Shown piece after piece: positions 49,573-58,541 of a stretch of DNA of 64,000 nt (positions are counted from its first letter, which is position 1; each line of letters opens with the position of its first letter). A program made the translations under genes and the position numbers. The notes beneath the pieces were generated by a model. The model made no database searches and was not told where the DNA came from. It saw only the letters and a list, made by a program, of their open reading frames with translations. The stretch is from Saccharimonas sp963542675 (GTDB lineage: Bacteria; Patescibacteriota; Saccharimonadia; Saccharimonadales; Saccharimonadaceae), in the NCBI GenBank assembly GCA_963542675.1, contig CAUTXC010000002.1, forward strand, positions 1 to 64,000, written 5' to 3'.

Positions 49573-51690
49573 CTACAATCCGATCATCGTCAGATTAATC
49601 TTGCCGCGCTCGTCAATGCCGGTGATCTTCACTTGCACGGTTTGGCCTTCTTGCACGACATCTGTTACCTTACCGACTCGGCCCTTGGCGAGCTTCGAGA
49701 TATGCACCATCCCGTCCACGCCAGGTAGGATGTTCACAAAGGCACCAAAATCCTTAATTGTTACGACGGTGCCGGTGTAGGTGCGGCCGACTTCGGGCTC
49801 TTCCACCAGGCTTTTAATCCAGGCCAGCGCCTTCTCAATCGCCTCACCATTGGGGCTAGCAATGGTAATCAGGCCGTCTTCTTTAATATCCACCTCGGCA
49901 CCAGTTTCGCTAGTGATTTTATTGATGGTTTCACCACCCTTGCCAATGACGGCGCCAATTTTATCCGGGTTAATCTTGAGCTTTTCGATGCGCGGTGCGT
50001 AGGGGCTGAGTTCTTTACGCGGTGCTGGCAGCACACTGAGCATATGCTCCAGGATATGGGCACGACCAGCCTTACTCTGCTCGAGCGCCTGGCGCAGCAC
50101 CTGCACGGGCAGGCCATGCACCTTCATATCCATCTGCAGGGCGGTGATACCCTTGCTCGTACCCGTCACCTTAAAGTCCATGTCGCCAGCAAAGTCCTCG
50201 GCGTCGGCAATGTCGCTCAGTACGTAGGGCGTGTCACCATCCATCATCAGGCCCATGGCAATACCGCTAACCGGAGCTTTGATAGGCACGCCAGCGTCCA
50301 TCAGGGCCAAGCAACTACTACAGGTGGCCGCCATGCTGGTAGAGCCGTTCTGGCTCATGATTTCCGTCACGCTGCGGATGGCATAAGGGAACTCTTCTTC
50401 GCTCGGTAGCACCGCCGTCAAGGCGCGCTCCGCTAGGTACCCGTGGCCAATCTCACGCCGGCCCGGGCTACCCAGGCGCTTGACCTCACCCACCGTGTAG
50501 CCGGGAGCGTTGTAGTGGTGCATGTAGCGGCGCTCACCTTCCGTCACCTCCATAGTATCGACCAGCTGCGCGTAGCTGAGCGGTGCCAGCGTAACGATAT
50601 TCATCCCCTGCGTTACCCCGCGGGTAAACAGGCTGCTACCGTGGGTGCGTGGCAAGATCCCGACCTCGCTCGAGAGCGGGCGAATCTCCGTCAGGGCGCG
50701 GCCATCGGGGCGGGTGCGCTCCTCGACAATGCCGCGGCGCACATCGTTGTGCAGCGCCAGGGTAAAGGCTTCGTCGTACTCATCACGCACCGCGGCGTAT
50801 TCCTCGGCGTCAAGGCCCAGCTGCTCGGCCATAGCCTCGTGGAAGGCCCAGCGGATTTCGTTCACGACCTCATTGCGCTCGGGGTATGGGCGGCGGATCT
50901 TCTCACCTAGTTTGCCATCAACCCATTGGTTGGCTATGGCTTGGATATCTTCATTTGGCAAGACAAGCTCGTATTCCTGCGGCGCTGGTGCCACCTTGTT
51001 GGCAAGCTCGCGCTGCAATGCGATAGCCGGCTGCATGGCTTGGTGCGCCCAGGCTATAGCATCGACAATGACGTCCTCGGGCACTTCTTTCGCACCAGCT
51101 TCTACCATGGTAATGCCGCGCTCGATCCCAGCCACCACCAGGTCGAGGTCGGACTGCTCACGCTCCTCTGGGCTGAGGAAGGCTTTAAATTCACCATTCA
51201 CCCGGCCAACGCGCAGGCCCGCCACCGGCCCATCAAACGGTGTGCCCGTTAGCATCAGGGCGCTACTGGCAGCAACCATCGCCACCATATCGGGGCGGAA
51301 GCTTGGGTCCATGCTCAGCACAGTGGCCACCACCTGCACCTCCTGGCGGTAGCCTTTCGGGAAGAGCGGGCGGATCGGCCGGTCGATCAGGCGGCCAATC
51401 AGCACTGCTTCGTCACTCGGCCGGCCCTCACGCTTAATAAAGCGGCTGCCGCTAATCTTGCCCGAAGCATAGAACTTCTCTTCGTAGTCGATGCTTAAGG
51501 GGAAGTAATCCAGCGTTACCGGGCGGCTGCCCACCTGGGCCGTACCTAGCACCACTGTGTCGCCATAGCGCACCAGCACACTGGCGGTGGAACGAAAGCC
51601 AACGCGATTCACCTCCAGGGTGAGAGGGCGACCGCATAGATCGGTCGTCACAGCAAAGACGTCTTTGCCGCTTGGGTTAATAATACTCAT
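49573..51690 (-). CDS. pnp: Polyribonucleotide nucleotidyltransferase (PNPase)
   Basis: This protein of about 705 residues degrades RNA 3' to 5' by phosphorolysis. It has two RNase PH domains (first with YASGKISGSRFIKREGRPSD; second, catalytic, with EDFAGDMDFKVTGTSKG), the helical linker, a KH domain (KIGAVIGKGGETINKI) and an S1 domain (GRTYTGTVVTIKDFGAFVNI). All usual domains are present, with a short end after S1. The ATG at 51690 follows AAAGGAG. With RNase J in the same window it gives the organism both 5' and 3' exonuclease functions. Confidence 0.97.
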   Translation of the reverse strand: MSIINPSGKDVFAVTTDLCGRPLTLEVNRVGFRSTASVLVRYGDTVVLGTAQVGSRPVTLDYFPLSIDYEEKFYASGKISGSRFIKREGRPSDEAVLIGRLIDRPIRPLFPKGYRQEVQVVATVLSMDPSFRPDMVAMVAASSALMLTGTPFDGPVAGLRVGRVNGEFKAFLSPEEREQSDLDLVVAGIERGITMVEAGAKEVPEDVIVDAIAWAHQAMQPAIALQRELANKVAPAPQEYELVLPNEDIQAIANQWVDGKLGEKIRRPYPERNEVVNEIRWAFHEAMAEQLGLDAEEYAAVRDEYDEAFTLALHNDVRRGIVEERTRPDGRALTEIRPLSSEVGILPRTHGSSLFTRGVTQGMNIVTLAPLSYAQLVDTMEVTEGERRYMHHYNAPGYTVGEVKRLGSPGRREIGHGYLAERALTAVLPSEEEFPYAIRSVTEIMSQNGSTSMAATCSSCLALMDAGVPIKAPVSGIAMGLMMDGDTPYVLSDIADAEDFAGDMDFKVTGTSKGITALQMDMKVHGLPVQVLRQALEQSKAGRAHILEHMLSVLPAPRKELSPYAPRIEKLKINPDKIGAVIGKGGETINKITSETGAEVDIKEDGLITIASPNGEAIEKALAWIKSLVEEPEVGRTYTGTVVTIKDFGAFVNILPGVDGMVHISKLAKGRVGKVTDVVQEGQTVQVKITGIDERGKINLTMIGL

Positions 51691-51849
51691 ACAGAGCTCC
51701 TTTCTTGCGGCAAGTAACAGGGGTGAATGCTCGCATTCATCACTTCCATGCAAGCCCTCAACGCTATCACTGCCGCGTTATTATACTCTTCTTAGTATAC
51801 CGCATTTTGGGATATACTGGTAGTGCTTCATATCTGACAGCCTCAGAGC

Positions 51850-52131
51850 TTACACACCATCTGGGCTGCCATGGTCAATTACCAAGCGCATCGCATTATC
51901 ACCTTCGTAGGTGGTCTGCGAACCCTTGATACAGAGACTTTCTTCACCACCCTTGATCGCTGCGCTGCCTATAAACCGCACATACGTTGCGCTCAGCCAT
52001 TCAACACCATGTGGCATGACCGTAATTTCTTCGCCTTGATCCCCTATGACAGCAAACGAAACGCCATTCTCCACCTCTTGTGGTTGGTCATAGATCATAT
52101 ACTCACTACGTTGAGAGAGTTGTTTCTCCAA
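51850..52131 (-). CDS. Small unknown protein
   Basis: This 93-residue protein starts with TTG as MEKQLSQRSEYMIYD; an ATG 33 bases later (52098) gives an 82-residue form. It is acidic, beta-rich (GVSFAVIGDQGEEITVMPHG) and has no membrane segment or recognised family. TAGAAT with TGC in front lies 9 bases before the TTG, which may be another short-leader promoter. The start is not settled. Confidence 0.5.
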   Translation of the reverse strand: MEKQLSQRSEYMIYDQPQEVENGVSFAVIGDQGEEITVMPHGVEWLSATYVRFIGSAAIKGGEESLCIKGSQTTYEGDNAMRLVIDHGSPDGV

Positions 52132-52277
52132 AACTGCTTTATTCTAGCAAGTTATCCCAAGCTCGTCAATCAACCCCTCACCATGAGTATGCACAGCATA
52201 GCCTTATCACCTCTGTTATGAGCCTCCTCTCCCCTGCTACTCTAGCGGATTGGCGGCATGTGCGACACACTTGCCAC

Positions 52278-53567
52278 TTATATCATTGTGTTGTCGTACC
52301 GGCTGCGGTTCTTCGCGTGGCGGCGCTTGCGGCCGACAAACCACCACCAGGCGCCACCGCTACCAGCTGCAGCGAGAACTACTGCTACAGCGATAAGGAT
52401 GATGATCGTCCAGTTGGGCCCTTCCTCTTGCTTGCGCACAGTGGGCTGCTGGCGCTTTTTGCTTGGCTGCGGCTTTTTCTTATCCTTCTTTTCGTCCTTT
52501 TTCTTGTCTTTGTCGTCTTTTTTCTTCTCCTCAGGCTTGGGAGCAGGTTTTGGCGCTGGTGCAGGTGCTGGCGTAGGCTGAGCCGTTACTTTCAGGCCAA
52601 AGGTATCGGCGCAATCAGCCGTGAGCGGCGTCGCTGCACCCACTGGCACGTTACCGCGCTGGATACTCCCCAGGCCGGCCAAGCCACCCAGCAAGGTAGA
52701 TGAATCATTATATGGGTTGATATTTGGGTCTGCCTCCTCGGCTGGTGTGGTCGGGCCACGATCGGAAGTCGTATACACCCAGCCAGCATTGCGCTCGCGG
52801 GCCTTGGCTACCACCTGAGCCTGCTGCTCGTTGCTGCCCACACTGTGAATGACATGCCACATTTTATAGGCATTGGCTGGGTTTTTCTCGAAGTTGGTGG
52901 CAGTTGGGTGGTTTAGGTCGTAGTAGCTATCACTCAGGTAGCGCGCTGCCGAGGTCTCGGCATTCAAGAATACATCACCATAAGGCATGACAGATTCACC
53001 GAGGAAGCGTGTGCCCGCATTGTGGATAACGATGGAACCAGGGTGTTTAACCTTGACATAGTTGTAGAGGTTGGCCAGATAGCAAGTCTTTTGGCCACTA
53101 CTGTGGTTGTCGGCTTCGTCGAAGAAGATCCCCTTCACATTGGGGTAGAGCGCATACCAGCGGTCGATCTCTGCTGCCACCTCAGCAATATTGCGCGTCT
53201 GGCGGCCATGCTTGACGTAGCCAATGTATTTGACCCCAAGCGAATCGAGCCGCGCTAGAGCTTTTACATAATCACTGCTAACCGTTGTACCTGGTCCACT
53301 CGAGGGATTAACCACTGCAAAGGGCATCTTGCTCGAGACATTAGCCATATCATTCCAATACTGATTATTGCCACCCTGCATGGGGTAGCTATAGGCTGGC
53401 ATCATGATGGACTGCTGCGGCGCCAGAGCACTCACCTGCGGCGCAAGCAACTGGCCCAGCACTGCCACAGCGGCCACAAACATCAGCACAGCCCGCCGTG
53501 CCTGCTGCATACTCCACCGCATCGCCACACCCGTGGACGCCCGTGCTGCGTCTGTCACATCCTGCAT
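52278..53567 (-). CDS. Spherulin-4 family surface glycoside hydrolase, C-terminally anchored
   Basis: This protein of about 429 residues has an N-terminal signal segment (RRAVLMFVAAVAVLGQLLAP), then a TIM-barrel domain of the spherulin-4 family (about 50-300): IMMPAYSYPMQ, VKYIGYVKHGRQTRNIAEV, and the acidic pair in YPNVKGIFFDEADNHSS expected to be catalytic. A Pro/Lys/Asp-rich linker (about 335-385) spans the wall, and a C-terminal membrane helix (TIIILIAVAVVLAAAGSGG) with a basic end anchors it. Characterised relatives cut galactosamine-containing exopolysaccharide. It may trim host or biofilm polysaccharide. A GTG six bases upstream is an alternative start. Confidence 0.88.
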   Translation of the reverse strand: MQDVTDAARASTGVAMRWSMQQARRAVLMFVAAVAVLGQLLAPQVSALAPQQSIMMPAYSYPMQGGNNQYWNDMANVSSKMPFAVVNPSSGPGTTVSSDYVKALARLDSLGVKYIGYVKHGRQTRNIAEVAAEIDRWYALYPNVKGIFFDEADNHSSGQKTCYLANLYNYVKVKHPGSIVIHNAGTRFLGESVMPYGDVFLNAETSAARYLSDSYYDLNHPTATNFEKNPANAYKMWHVIHSVGSNEQQAQVVAKARERNAGWVYTTSDRGPTTPAEEADPNINPYNDSSTLLGGLAGLGSIQRGNVPVGAATPLTADCADTFGLKVTAQPTPAPAPAPKPAPKPEEKKKDDKDKKKDEKKDKKKPQPSKKRQQPTVRKQEEGPNWTIIILIAVAVVLAAAGSGGAWWWFVGRKRRHAKNRSRYDNTMI

Positions 53568-53739
53568 AGTCACTCTCTATGATAGCATCTTTGTGCACAA
53601 ATGGGTATTATGTTGTGTATGTCACAATGTTTTTGCGGAGACTTCTCTGTTGTGGCACGTTACTTGCAAACTCAGTGGTATCAGTCTATTATCTCCATTA
53701 CTTCATCCATATTAACTATAGAATGGAAGAATGAAGTGA

Positions 53740-55035
53740 TTACGCTTGCACAATACCGCGAAAGTAGTCGTGCACAGCGCGTTGGCTCGCTTCGGGCACA
53801 TTGGCCATATATTCAGCGCCAAAGACCGTTGCAGCCGTGTTTTGGTCGAAGCAAAAGCCCGTCAGCCTCAGCGGAGCATATCCATCACCAAACCGCCCCC
53901 ACACCGTACCGGGCGGGAATTCTACACCACAATACCGTACTGCATCGGCGGCAAGGAACGTCTGCGCCCCATGTGTTTTGCTGATAAAGCGTTTGCCAGT
54001 GATAGCCGTCTCGCCCATCACTGACCGACTACTCATCATATATGCCTGAGCAAAGTACGCCTCAACATCTTTACAGCCGCCCTCACGGAGGCGCACTGCT
54101 TCGGTTGGTATAGGTAGATCGCTGGTGCGGTCGGTGCCACGAGTGGCAATTTGATTCAGCAAGGCAATCAAGACATCCGCCGCCGGCTCACCAGTTGGCT
54201 GGAGCACTGTATGATGTTCGTCATCCGCCACAAAGTGACCTGTTTGGTCAGCCGCCATCTTGATAATCTCGCGAGACATCCAGGCATAAGCATTGCCATA
54301 ACGGCTACCCCGCTCGGTAACAAGCTCCCACTTAGCAGCATCCGCAAGCTGCACATTGCCAGCATCACAGGCATCCAGCAGCGCTCGCGCTGATGCGGTG
54401 TGGAGATACAGGTGCTCGTCTGCATCATTTTGCTCTTCGTAGTGGGCAAGCAGTGCCGTCCCATAGCATTGTAATGCGCTATTGCCACCATCTTGCTGAG
54501 CTCTACGCATCAACACGCGGTCAATGTAGATACTTGGGTCAAATACACCGATGGAGATCGTTGGGTTGCCAGCGTGCAGATGTTTAATACCACTTATAAT
54601 CTGGTGTGCCACCTCTTGCATGCGCCGCATAGCTGGCGACTGCTGGTATGCATCTGCTACAGCCTGGCAAAATTCATCATTAGTCAGCCCATCATCCCGC
54701 CTTCGGCATAATGTGACGGTTCGCTGCTCGAGAATACGCGCCTTATCTATCGTCTCATCCACTGCAACGACTGCGCCATTTAGCAGTGGCACTACCTCCT
54801 CAGGTATCATATCTGCCGGGCTGCCATCCATCAAATCTTTTGCAGTATTCTTACCTGCTGCTATCGTCTCCAAATCTTGCGCAAACCGCCTTGTCTCGCG
54901 CGCTGCTTTATCAACGACAAACTGCCGACGCTCCTGTTCAAGCCGATCAGCTGTGCATAGTAGCTCTCTCGCTCTTTCGTGTGAGAAAGATACTGGCGAA
55001 GTTGTTTCAGCTGATGGTTGTTTTTCTTGGCTCAT
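53740..55035 (-). CDS. Large soluble protein of unknown function
   Basis: This 431-residue protein has no signal peptide or membrane helix. The first 130 residues are helical and charged (HERARELLCTADRLEQERRQ), followed by a mixed fold with several Cys and a C-terminal part with VEFPPGTVWGRFGDGYAPLR. I do not recognise a family. TATCAT ends 6 bases before the ATG and TTTACA lies 18 bases further up, so it has a complete leaderless promoter. Neighbours are the surface glycosidase and an acetyltransferase, in the same direction. Confidence 0.75.
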   Translation of the reverse strand: MSQEKQPSAETTSPVSFSHERARELLCTADRLEQERRQFVVDKAARETRRFAQDLETIAAGKNTAKDLMDGSPADMIPEEVVPLLNGAVVAVDETIDKARILEQRTVTLCRRRDDGLTNDEFCQAVADAYQQSPAMRRMQEVAHQIISGIKHLHAGNPTISIGVFDPSIYIDRVLMRRAQQDGGNSALQCYGTALLAHYEEQNDADEHLYLHTASARALLDACDAGNVQLADAAKWELVTERGSRYGNAYAWMSREIIKMAADQTGHFVADDEHHTVLQPTGEPAADVLIALLNQIATRGTDRTSDLPIPTEAVRLREGGCKDVEAYFAQAYMMSSRSVMGETAITGKRFISKTHGAQTFLAADAVRYCGVEFPPGTVWGRFGDGYAPLRLTGFCFDQNTAATVFGAEYMANVPEASQRAVHDYFRGIVQA

Positions 55036-55041
55036 TGTTGC

Positions 55042-55071
55042 ATGATAACGTACAGTGGTTAGTTTTGTAAA
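55042..55071 (-). promoter_or_regulatory. Promoter of the large unknown protein gene, 6 bases from the ATG
   Basis: Minus-strand TTTACA (55066-55071), 18-base spacer, TATCAT (55042-55047), then GCAACA and ATG. Confidence 0.6.
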
Positions 55072-55083
55072 GCATTGCGTATG

Positions 55084-55752
55084 CTATAGCAACACCACCC
55101 GCTCGCGCGCCCACTCCAGTGCGGCGAGGCTACGCTGACGAGCTGCTATATGCTCAGACGAGGGTTGGTCGCTCCCCCACCACTGGTTCCAGGCCCAGTC
55201 GATGGGGTTGAGACACTCAAGGTGGTCGGTATGGTGCAGTTTGCCATTGATAAAGACATCATTGCGCTGAGTGTAGAGGTGAGTATAGCCACACCGCTGG
55301 AGGGCGCGCAGGCTGGCAACGTTGCCCTGCACCACAGCGGATTTGATACAGTGCAGCCCCAGATTTTCAAAGGCATACCACGTGCGAGCATGGTGGCTGG
55401 CACTGGCAACGCCCTTGCCCCAGTAATTCTTATCCACAATAATGATGCCGCTTATGGCAGTGTGGACGTGCTTTCTCGTAATACTCACTAGTGATGTACC
55501 ACCAATCAGCCGCCGTGTTTCGCCATCCTTAGCCCAGATACCCCAGACGATGCTTTCTTTATCTGCGATTGTCTTGTCGTACCACGCTTGCTCGGTCTCG
55601 AGCGTCTGCGCCCGGTGCTCGGCAACATACTGCGTGACCGTCCCGCGTGCAAACCCCTCTACAAACGGCCTCAGCTCATCCCGCGCAAACGGCGCGAGCT
55701 CCAGCTCGAGCCCTTGCTTTGTCGTGACTGTCATCATTGGGCCAAATGCCAT
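55084..55752 (-). CDS. GNAT family acetyltransferase (RimJ/RimL-like)
   Basis: This protein of about 222 residues has the GNAT fold: LAPFARDELRPFVEGFARG at the start, SGIIIVDKNYWGKGVASASHH for the acetyl-CoA loop (a Q/RxxGxG/A-like turn), and VVQGNVASLRALQRCGYTHL, the conserved Asn-x-x-Ser region. It transfers an acetyl group to a protein N-terminus or small molecule; the substrate is unknown. The ATG at 55752 is chosen because AAAGGAG lies 7 bases upstream. Confidence 0.87.
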   Translation of the reverse strand: MAFGPMMTVTTKQGLELELAPFARDELRPFVEGFARGTVTQYVAEHRAQTLETEQAWYDKTIADKESIVWGIWAKDGETRRLIGGTSLVSITRKHVHTAISGIIIVDKNYWGKGVASASHHARTWYAFENLGLHCIKSAVVQGNVASLRALQRCGYTHLYTQRNDVFINGKLHHTDHLECLNPIDWAWNQWWGSDQPSSEHIAARQRSLAALEWARERVVLL

Positions 55753-55838
55753 AGTGTGCTCCTTTCGTGGTGTTTTTTCTAGTATATCATTGGTGGGAGA
55801 ATAATACACAAGGCGAAGGGCCGCCCTCATCAGATACC

Positions 55839-56537
55839 CTAAGGGCGAGAGAATATGTTCATCATGCGCTTAACTCCACCACGGACAACGTCAAGCGTCG
55901 TAGGCGCGGCATTCTTCTTCGAGCGCTCAACAAGTCTCTTGACGACGTCTATATCCTCTACCTGGGCATACTTACCAAGGTCATTGCTTGGCTTTGTTTG
56001 CGTCTGCTGTGTATAGCGCACAGCAAGTCCATCTGGGTCAATCACATACTGCGCCCCGCCAAGATCTACCTGATGAACAAATCCTTCACCACCATAGCCA
56101 CGAATACTGATGCCATTCATAATACATTGGATGGTCGCGCCTTTTTCTTTTCGTTGCACCTGCCCATTCTGTGTTGTCATATACTCATACAGCTCTACAA
56201 GCACATGCGTCGAGCCATCAAAGACATCATGAGGTTGGAGATTATCCTCGTGCTGTTCGCAATATTGCTTTCGCACTGCATTTGCCGCCTTAAGCAGCTT
56301 AAACATCCGTGACGAATCTGTAGTGTCAGCTATGTCTTCCAAATCGTCAAGCGTCAAGTCGCTATATGTCACATATCGTTGCAGGTCTGGATCTTCGCGT
56401 AACAAAGGTGCGCCCTCAAGCTGTTGACTAATAAATAAGTCAAAATTAGCCACCGCCTTCTCATACTCGGTCCGGCCCAGCATAGCTTCGAGAGTAGCAA
56501 TGCCACCACTACCTGCCTCATGCCCTGCTTCGTACAT
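55839..56537 (-). CDS. Acidic soluble protein of unknown function
   Basis: This 232-residue protein starts MYEAGHEAGSGGIATLEAML. No signal peptide or membrane helix. The first half is acidic and helical (YSDLTLDDLEDIADTTDSS), the second has IRGYGGEGFVHQVDLGGAQY. AAAGGAG lies 7 bases before the ATG. It resembles the other unknown soluble proteins here in style, but no clear homology between them can be shown by eye. Confidence 0.7.
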   Translation of the reverse strand: MYEAGHEAGSGGIATLEAMLGRTEYEKAVANFDLFISQQLEGAPLLREDPDLQRYVTYSDLTLDDLEDIADTTDSSRMFKLLKAANAVRKQYCEQHEDNLQPHDVFDGSTHVLVELYEYMTTQNGQVQRKEKGATIQCIMNGISIRGYGGEGFVHQVDLGGAQYVIDPDGLAVRYTQQTQTKPSNDLGKYAQVEDIDVVKRLVERSKKNAAPTTLDVVRGGVKRMMNIFSRP

Positions 56538-56635
56538 ACTATAACTCCTTTTTGTTTATGGCATAATGTATTGTACGGTACATCTTGATCTCATATTTGT
56601 CAAGTGTAGTATATCTGTACTACTACCCCACCACC

Positions 56636-56664
56636 AAAAACCTCCCCAATAAGTGGGGAGGTTT
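56636..56664 (-). terminator. Terminator of rpsO
   Basis: Minus-strand AACCTCCCC and GGGGAGGTT pair exactly around a 7-base loop, followed by TTTGG. Confidence 0.85.
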
Positions 56665-56682
56665 ATTTCTCGTGGCGAGCGC

Positions 56683-56949
56683 TTATTTGCGCAGACCGAG
56701 GGTTTCGAGCGTTGCTTTGTAGGCATCAAAGTTGGTCCGCTCAAGGTAGCGGAGCAGCCGCTTGCGCCGGCCGACCATTTGCTTGAGGCCACGACGAGCC
56801 ATGTTGTCGTGCTTGTTGGACTTAAGGTGTTCGGTCACCTCTTTGATACGAGCCGTCAAGATAGACACCTGCGCCTGTGGGCTGCCGACGTCGTTCTTGC
56901 TGACCTGAGTCAAAGCAATCGCTTTCGCTTTGTTATCCTTAGTAATCAT
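56683..56949 (-). CDS. rpsO: 30S ribosomal protein uS15
   Basis: This 88-residue protein has the four-helix S15 layout: GSPQAQVSILTARIKEVTEHL, the rRNA-binding HDNMARRGLKQMVGRRKRLL, and YLERTNFDAYKATLETLGLRK. The length is exact for the family. In many bacteria rpsO sits next to pnp; here they are 5 kb apart. TACAAT with TGC in front ends 8 bases before the ATG, so the mRNA is nearly leaderless, removing the 5' region where S15 normally represses its own translation. Confidence 0.97.
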   Translation of the reverse strand: MITKDNKAKAIALTQVSKNDVGSPQAQVSILTARIKEVTEHLKSNKHDNMARRGLKQMVGRRKRLLRYLERTNFDAYKATLETLGLRK

Positions 56950-56957
56950 ACTGGTGT

Positions 56958-56966
56958 ATTGTAGCA
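56958..56966 (-). promoter_or_regulatory. Extended -10 promoter of rpsO, 8 bases from the ATG
   Basis: Minus-strand TGCTACAAT, hexamer 56958-56963. Confidence 0.55.
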
Positions 56967-56994
56967 GGAGGGTGGCGCAGTGTCAATGTAGACA

Positions 56995-57759
56995 CTAGCG
57001 ACAAAGCGCCTGATGTGTCTGATCAATCGAAGCAACCTGCGCGGCAGCATCTTCTCCTATATAACCAAGCTGCGAAAGTTTCTGCATAAACTGCTTCTCG
57101 TCATCATCTTTCACCAAGCGCCGTGCATGATTATACGTTTCAAAGAACGCCATCTTCACCGCTGGATGCTCCTGAGCAAGTGACCTCAGTTCTTTTCGCG
57201 CATCATCTGTCATCGTTAGATGCTTCTTAAATAACGTGCTATACAGTCCTCGGACGAGCTCAACCTCGGGAAACACCGCTCCAGCACGAAGCAATGCTGG
57301 CGTCGTTCCATGGTACACATCTACAAAGCCGATGCTCTCTATATCTTCTTCCGACTCCAGTGTTGCTACATCGACCATTGGAGCACGCAAACGAGCACGA
57401 AAGTTGTTTGGATCTTCCGTATTACGCAACCCATGCTGGCGAAGAAATGCCTCCCAAAATTCGTCCTCGTCCTTATATGGTGAAGTGCGATCCACTGTAC
57501 TATCCGCTGCTGGCCACCCCCAGTGTGCATTCACCTCGTCTATTGCCACTTCGTCTGCACCTGGGCGCTGCTTAGCCTCCGCGAGCGTAAGTGGTTGCAT
57601 ACTACTTACCAGAGGCTCGTGACCCTGTAGCTGCTCGTCGATTGCTGCAGCAATAGCTCGCAGCTCTTTACCGAGTCGTTCTTGCTCGGCTGCTAGTTGC
57701 TCAGGCGTCATACCGCCAATTATTCTTACCTTGTTGGGATTTATCTCGTTATTTGCCAT
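56995..57759 (-). CDS. Soluble protein of unknown function
   Basis: This 254-residue protein starts MANNEINPNKVRIIGGMTPE and then has a charged helix (EQLAAEQERLGKELRAIAAA). The central region contains IGFVDVYHGTTPALLRAG; a His-Gly-Thr-Thr turn of this kind is seen in ADP-ribosyltransferase-like folds, but no further motif supports that. The rest is helical and charged. CATACT ends 6 bases before the ATG. Confidence 0.7.
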   Translation of the reverse strand: MANNEINPNKVRIIGGMTPEQLAAEQERLGKELRAIAAAIDEQLQGHEPLVSSMQPLTLAEAKQRPGADEVAIDEVNAHWGWPAADSTVDRTSPYKDEDEFWEAFLRQHGLRNTEDPNNFRARLRAPMVDVATLESEEDIESIGFVDVYHGTTPALLRAGAVFPEVELVRGLYSTLFKKHLTMTDDARKELRSLAQEHPAVKMAFFETYNHARRLVKDDDEKQFMQKLSQLGYIGEDAAAQVASIDQTHQALCR

Positions 57760-57765
57760 ATATCA

Positions 57766-57771
57766 AGTATG
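57766..57771 (-). promoter_or_regulatory. Weak -10 of the unknown soluble protein gene, 6 bases from the ATG
   Basis: Minus-strand CATACT with TGC in front, then TGATAT and ATG. The first base deviates from consensus. Confidence 0.4.
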
Positions 57772-57807
57772 GCAGTAGTAGGACAATGAGTCAAATCGAG
57801 GGGTTTG

Positions 57808-58506
57808 TTACCACCCCACCCGCACGCCATACCGCGCCGTCTGCCCCGCCGCCAACACTGCGGCATGAGCTGGATCATCGGCGAAGGAGTTGCCGCTGTG
57901 CGTTGGCTCAACACAGAGGTACGAGCCCAGCCTATCCGTCCAGACTGCCCAGCGAGGTAATCCCTCGCTCTGCAGCATGATGGTGCGCAGGCCCGTCACG
58001 AGCTGGCGCGTGACCCCATCAACAAAGATCGTCTCCGCGAGTGGCGCGAGGTCGGATAGTGGTTGGCCATCCAGCACTGGCACACCATCATACGCAAAAT
58101 ATGGGTGGAAGGCTGGTGCCACGAGCAGTTCATCCTCGCCAATATTCACCAGCGTGAGCTGCATTGCAAGCTGATGCTCCGCCACTGTATACACCAAGTG
58201 AGACTCCAGCCCAGCATAAGCATCACTCCCCTGCAGCACGAGCTCCACTCGGTCGCTGGTGTGCTCTACCACTTGCCACTGGCTCGTCCGGCCAAAGCCA
58301 TGCTGCGCCAGACCACTCGCTCCGCCCGGGCCAAAGTTGGGCAAACAGACATGGCAGCCACCGCGCGTTTTACGCCCGCCATCAGGAGCGGTGAGCTGCT
58401 GCAGTGGGTAGAATACATCCCCACGCTCATCGGCCAGGCTGGTGATATACGCACCATCTGTCGTGATAGTTACGGTGGTCGTGCCAGTGTGTAGCGTGAT
58501 GTTCAT
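57808..58506 (-). CDS. Aldose 1-epimerase / hexose-phosphate mutarotase family
   Basis: This 232-residue protein has the galactose mutarotase fold: GCHVCLPNFGPGG, LAQHGFGRTSQWQV with the conserved His-Gly, VAPAFHPYFAYDG with the catalytic His, and LCVEPTHSG with the catalytic Glu. It interconverts sugar anomers. It is shorter than GalM (about 345) and nearer in length to YeaD-like mutarotases. It follows truB by 35 bases and has GAGGAG before its ATG, so it is probably cotranscribed. Confidence 0.87.
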   Translation of the reverse strand: MNITLHTGTTTVTITTDGAYITSLADERGDVFYPLQQLTAPDGGRKTRGGCHVCLPNFGPGGASGLAQHGFGRTSQWQVVEHTSDRVELVLQGSDAYAGLESHLVYTVAEHQLAMQLTLVNIGEDELLVAPAFHPYFAYDGVPVLDGQPLSDLAPLAETIFVDGVTRQLVTGLRTIMLQSEGLPRWAVWTDRLGSYLCVEPTHSGNSFADDPAHAAVLAAGQTARYGVRVGW

Positions 58507-58541
58507 CGGTTACTCCTCGCTTCTTTATTTATTGTGTATGG

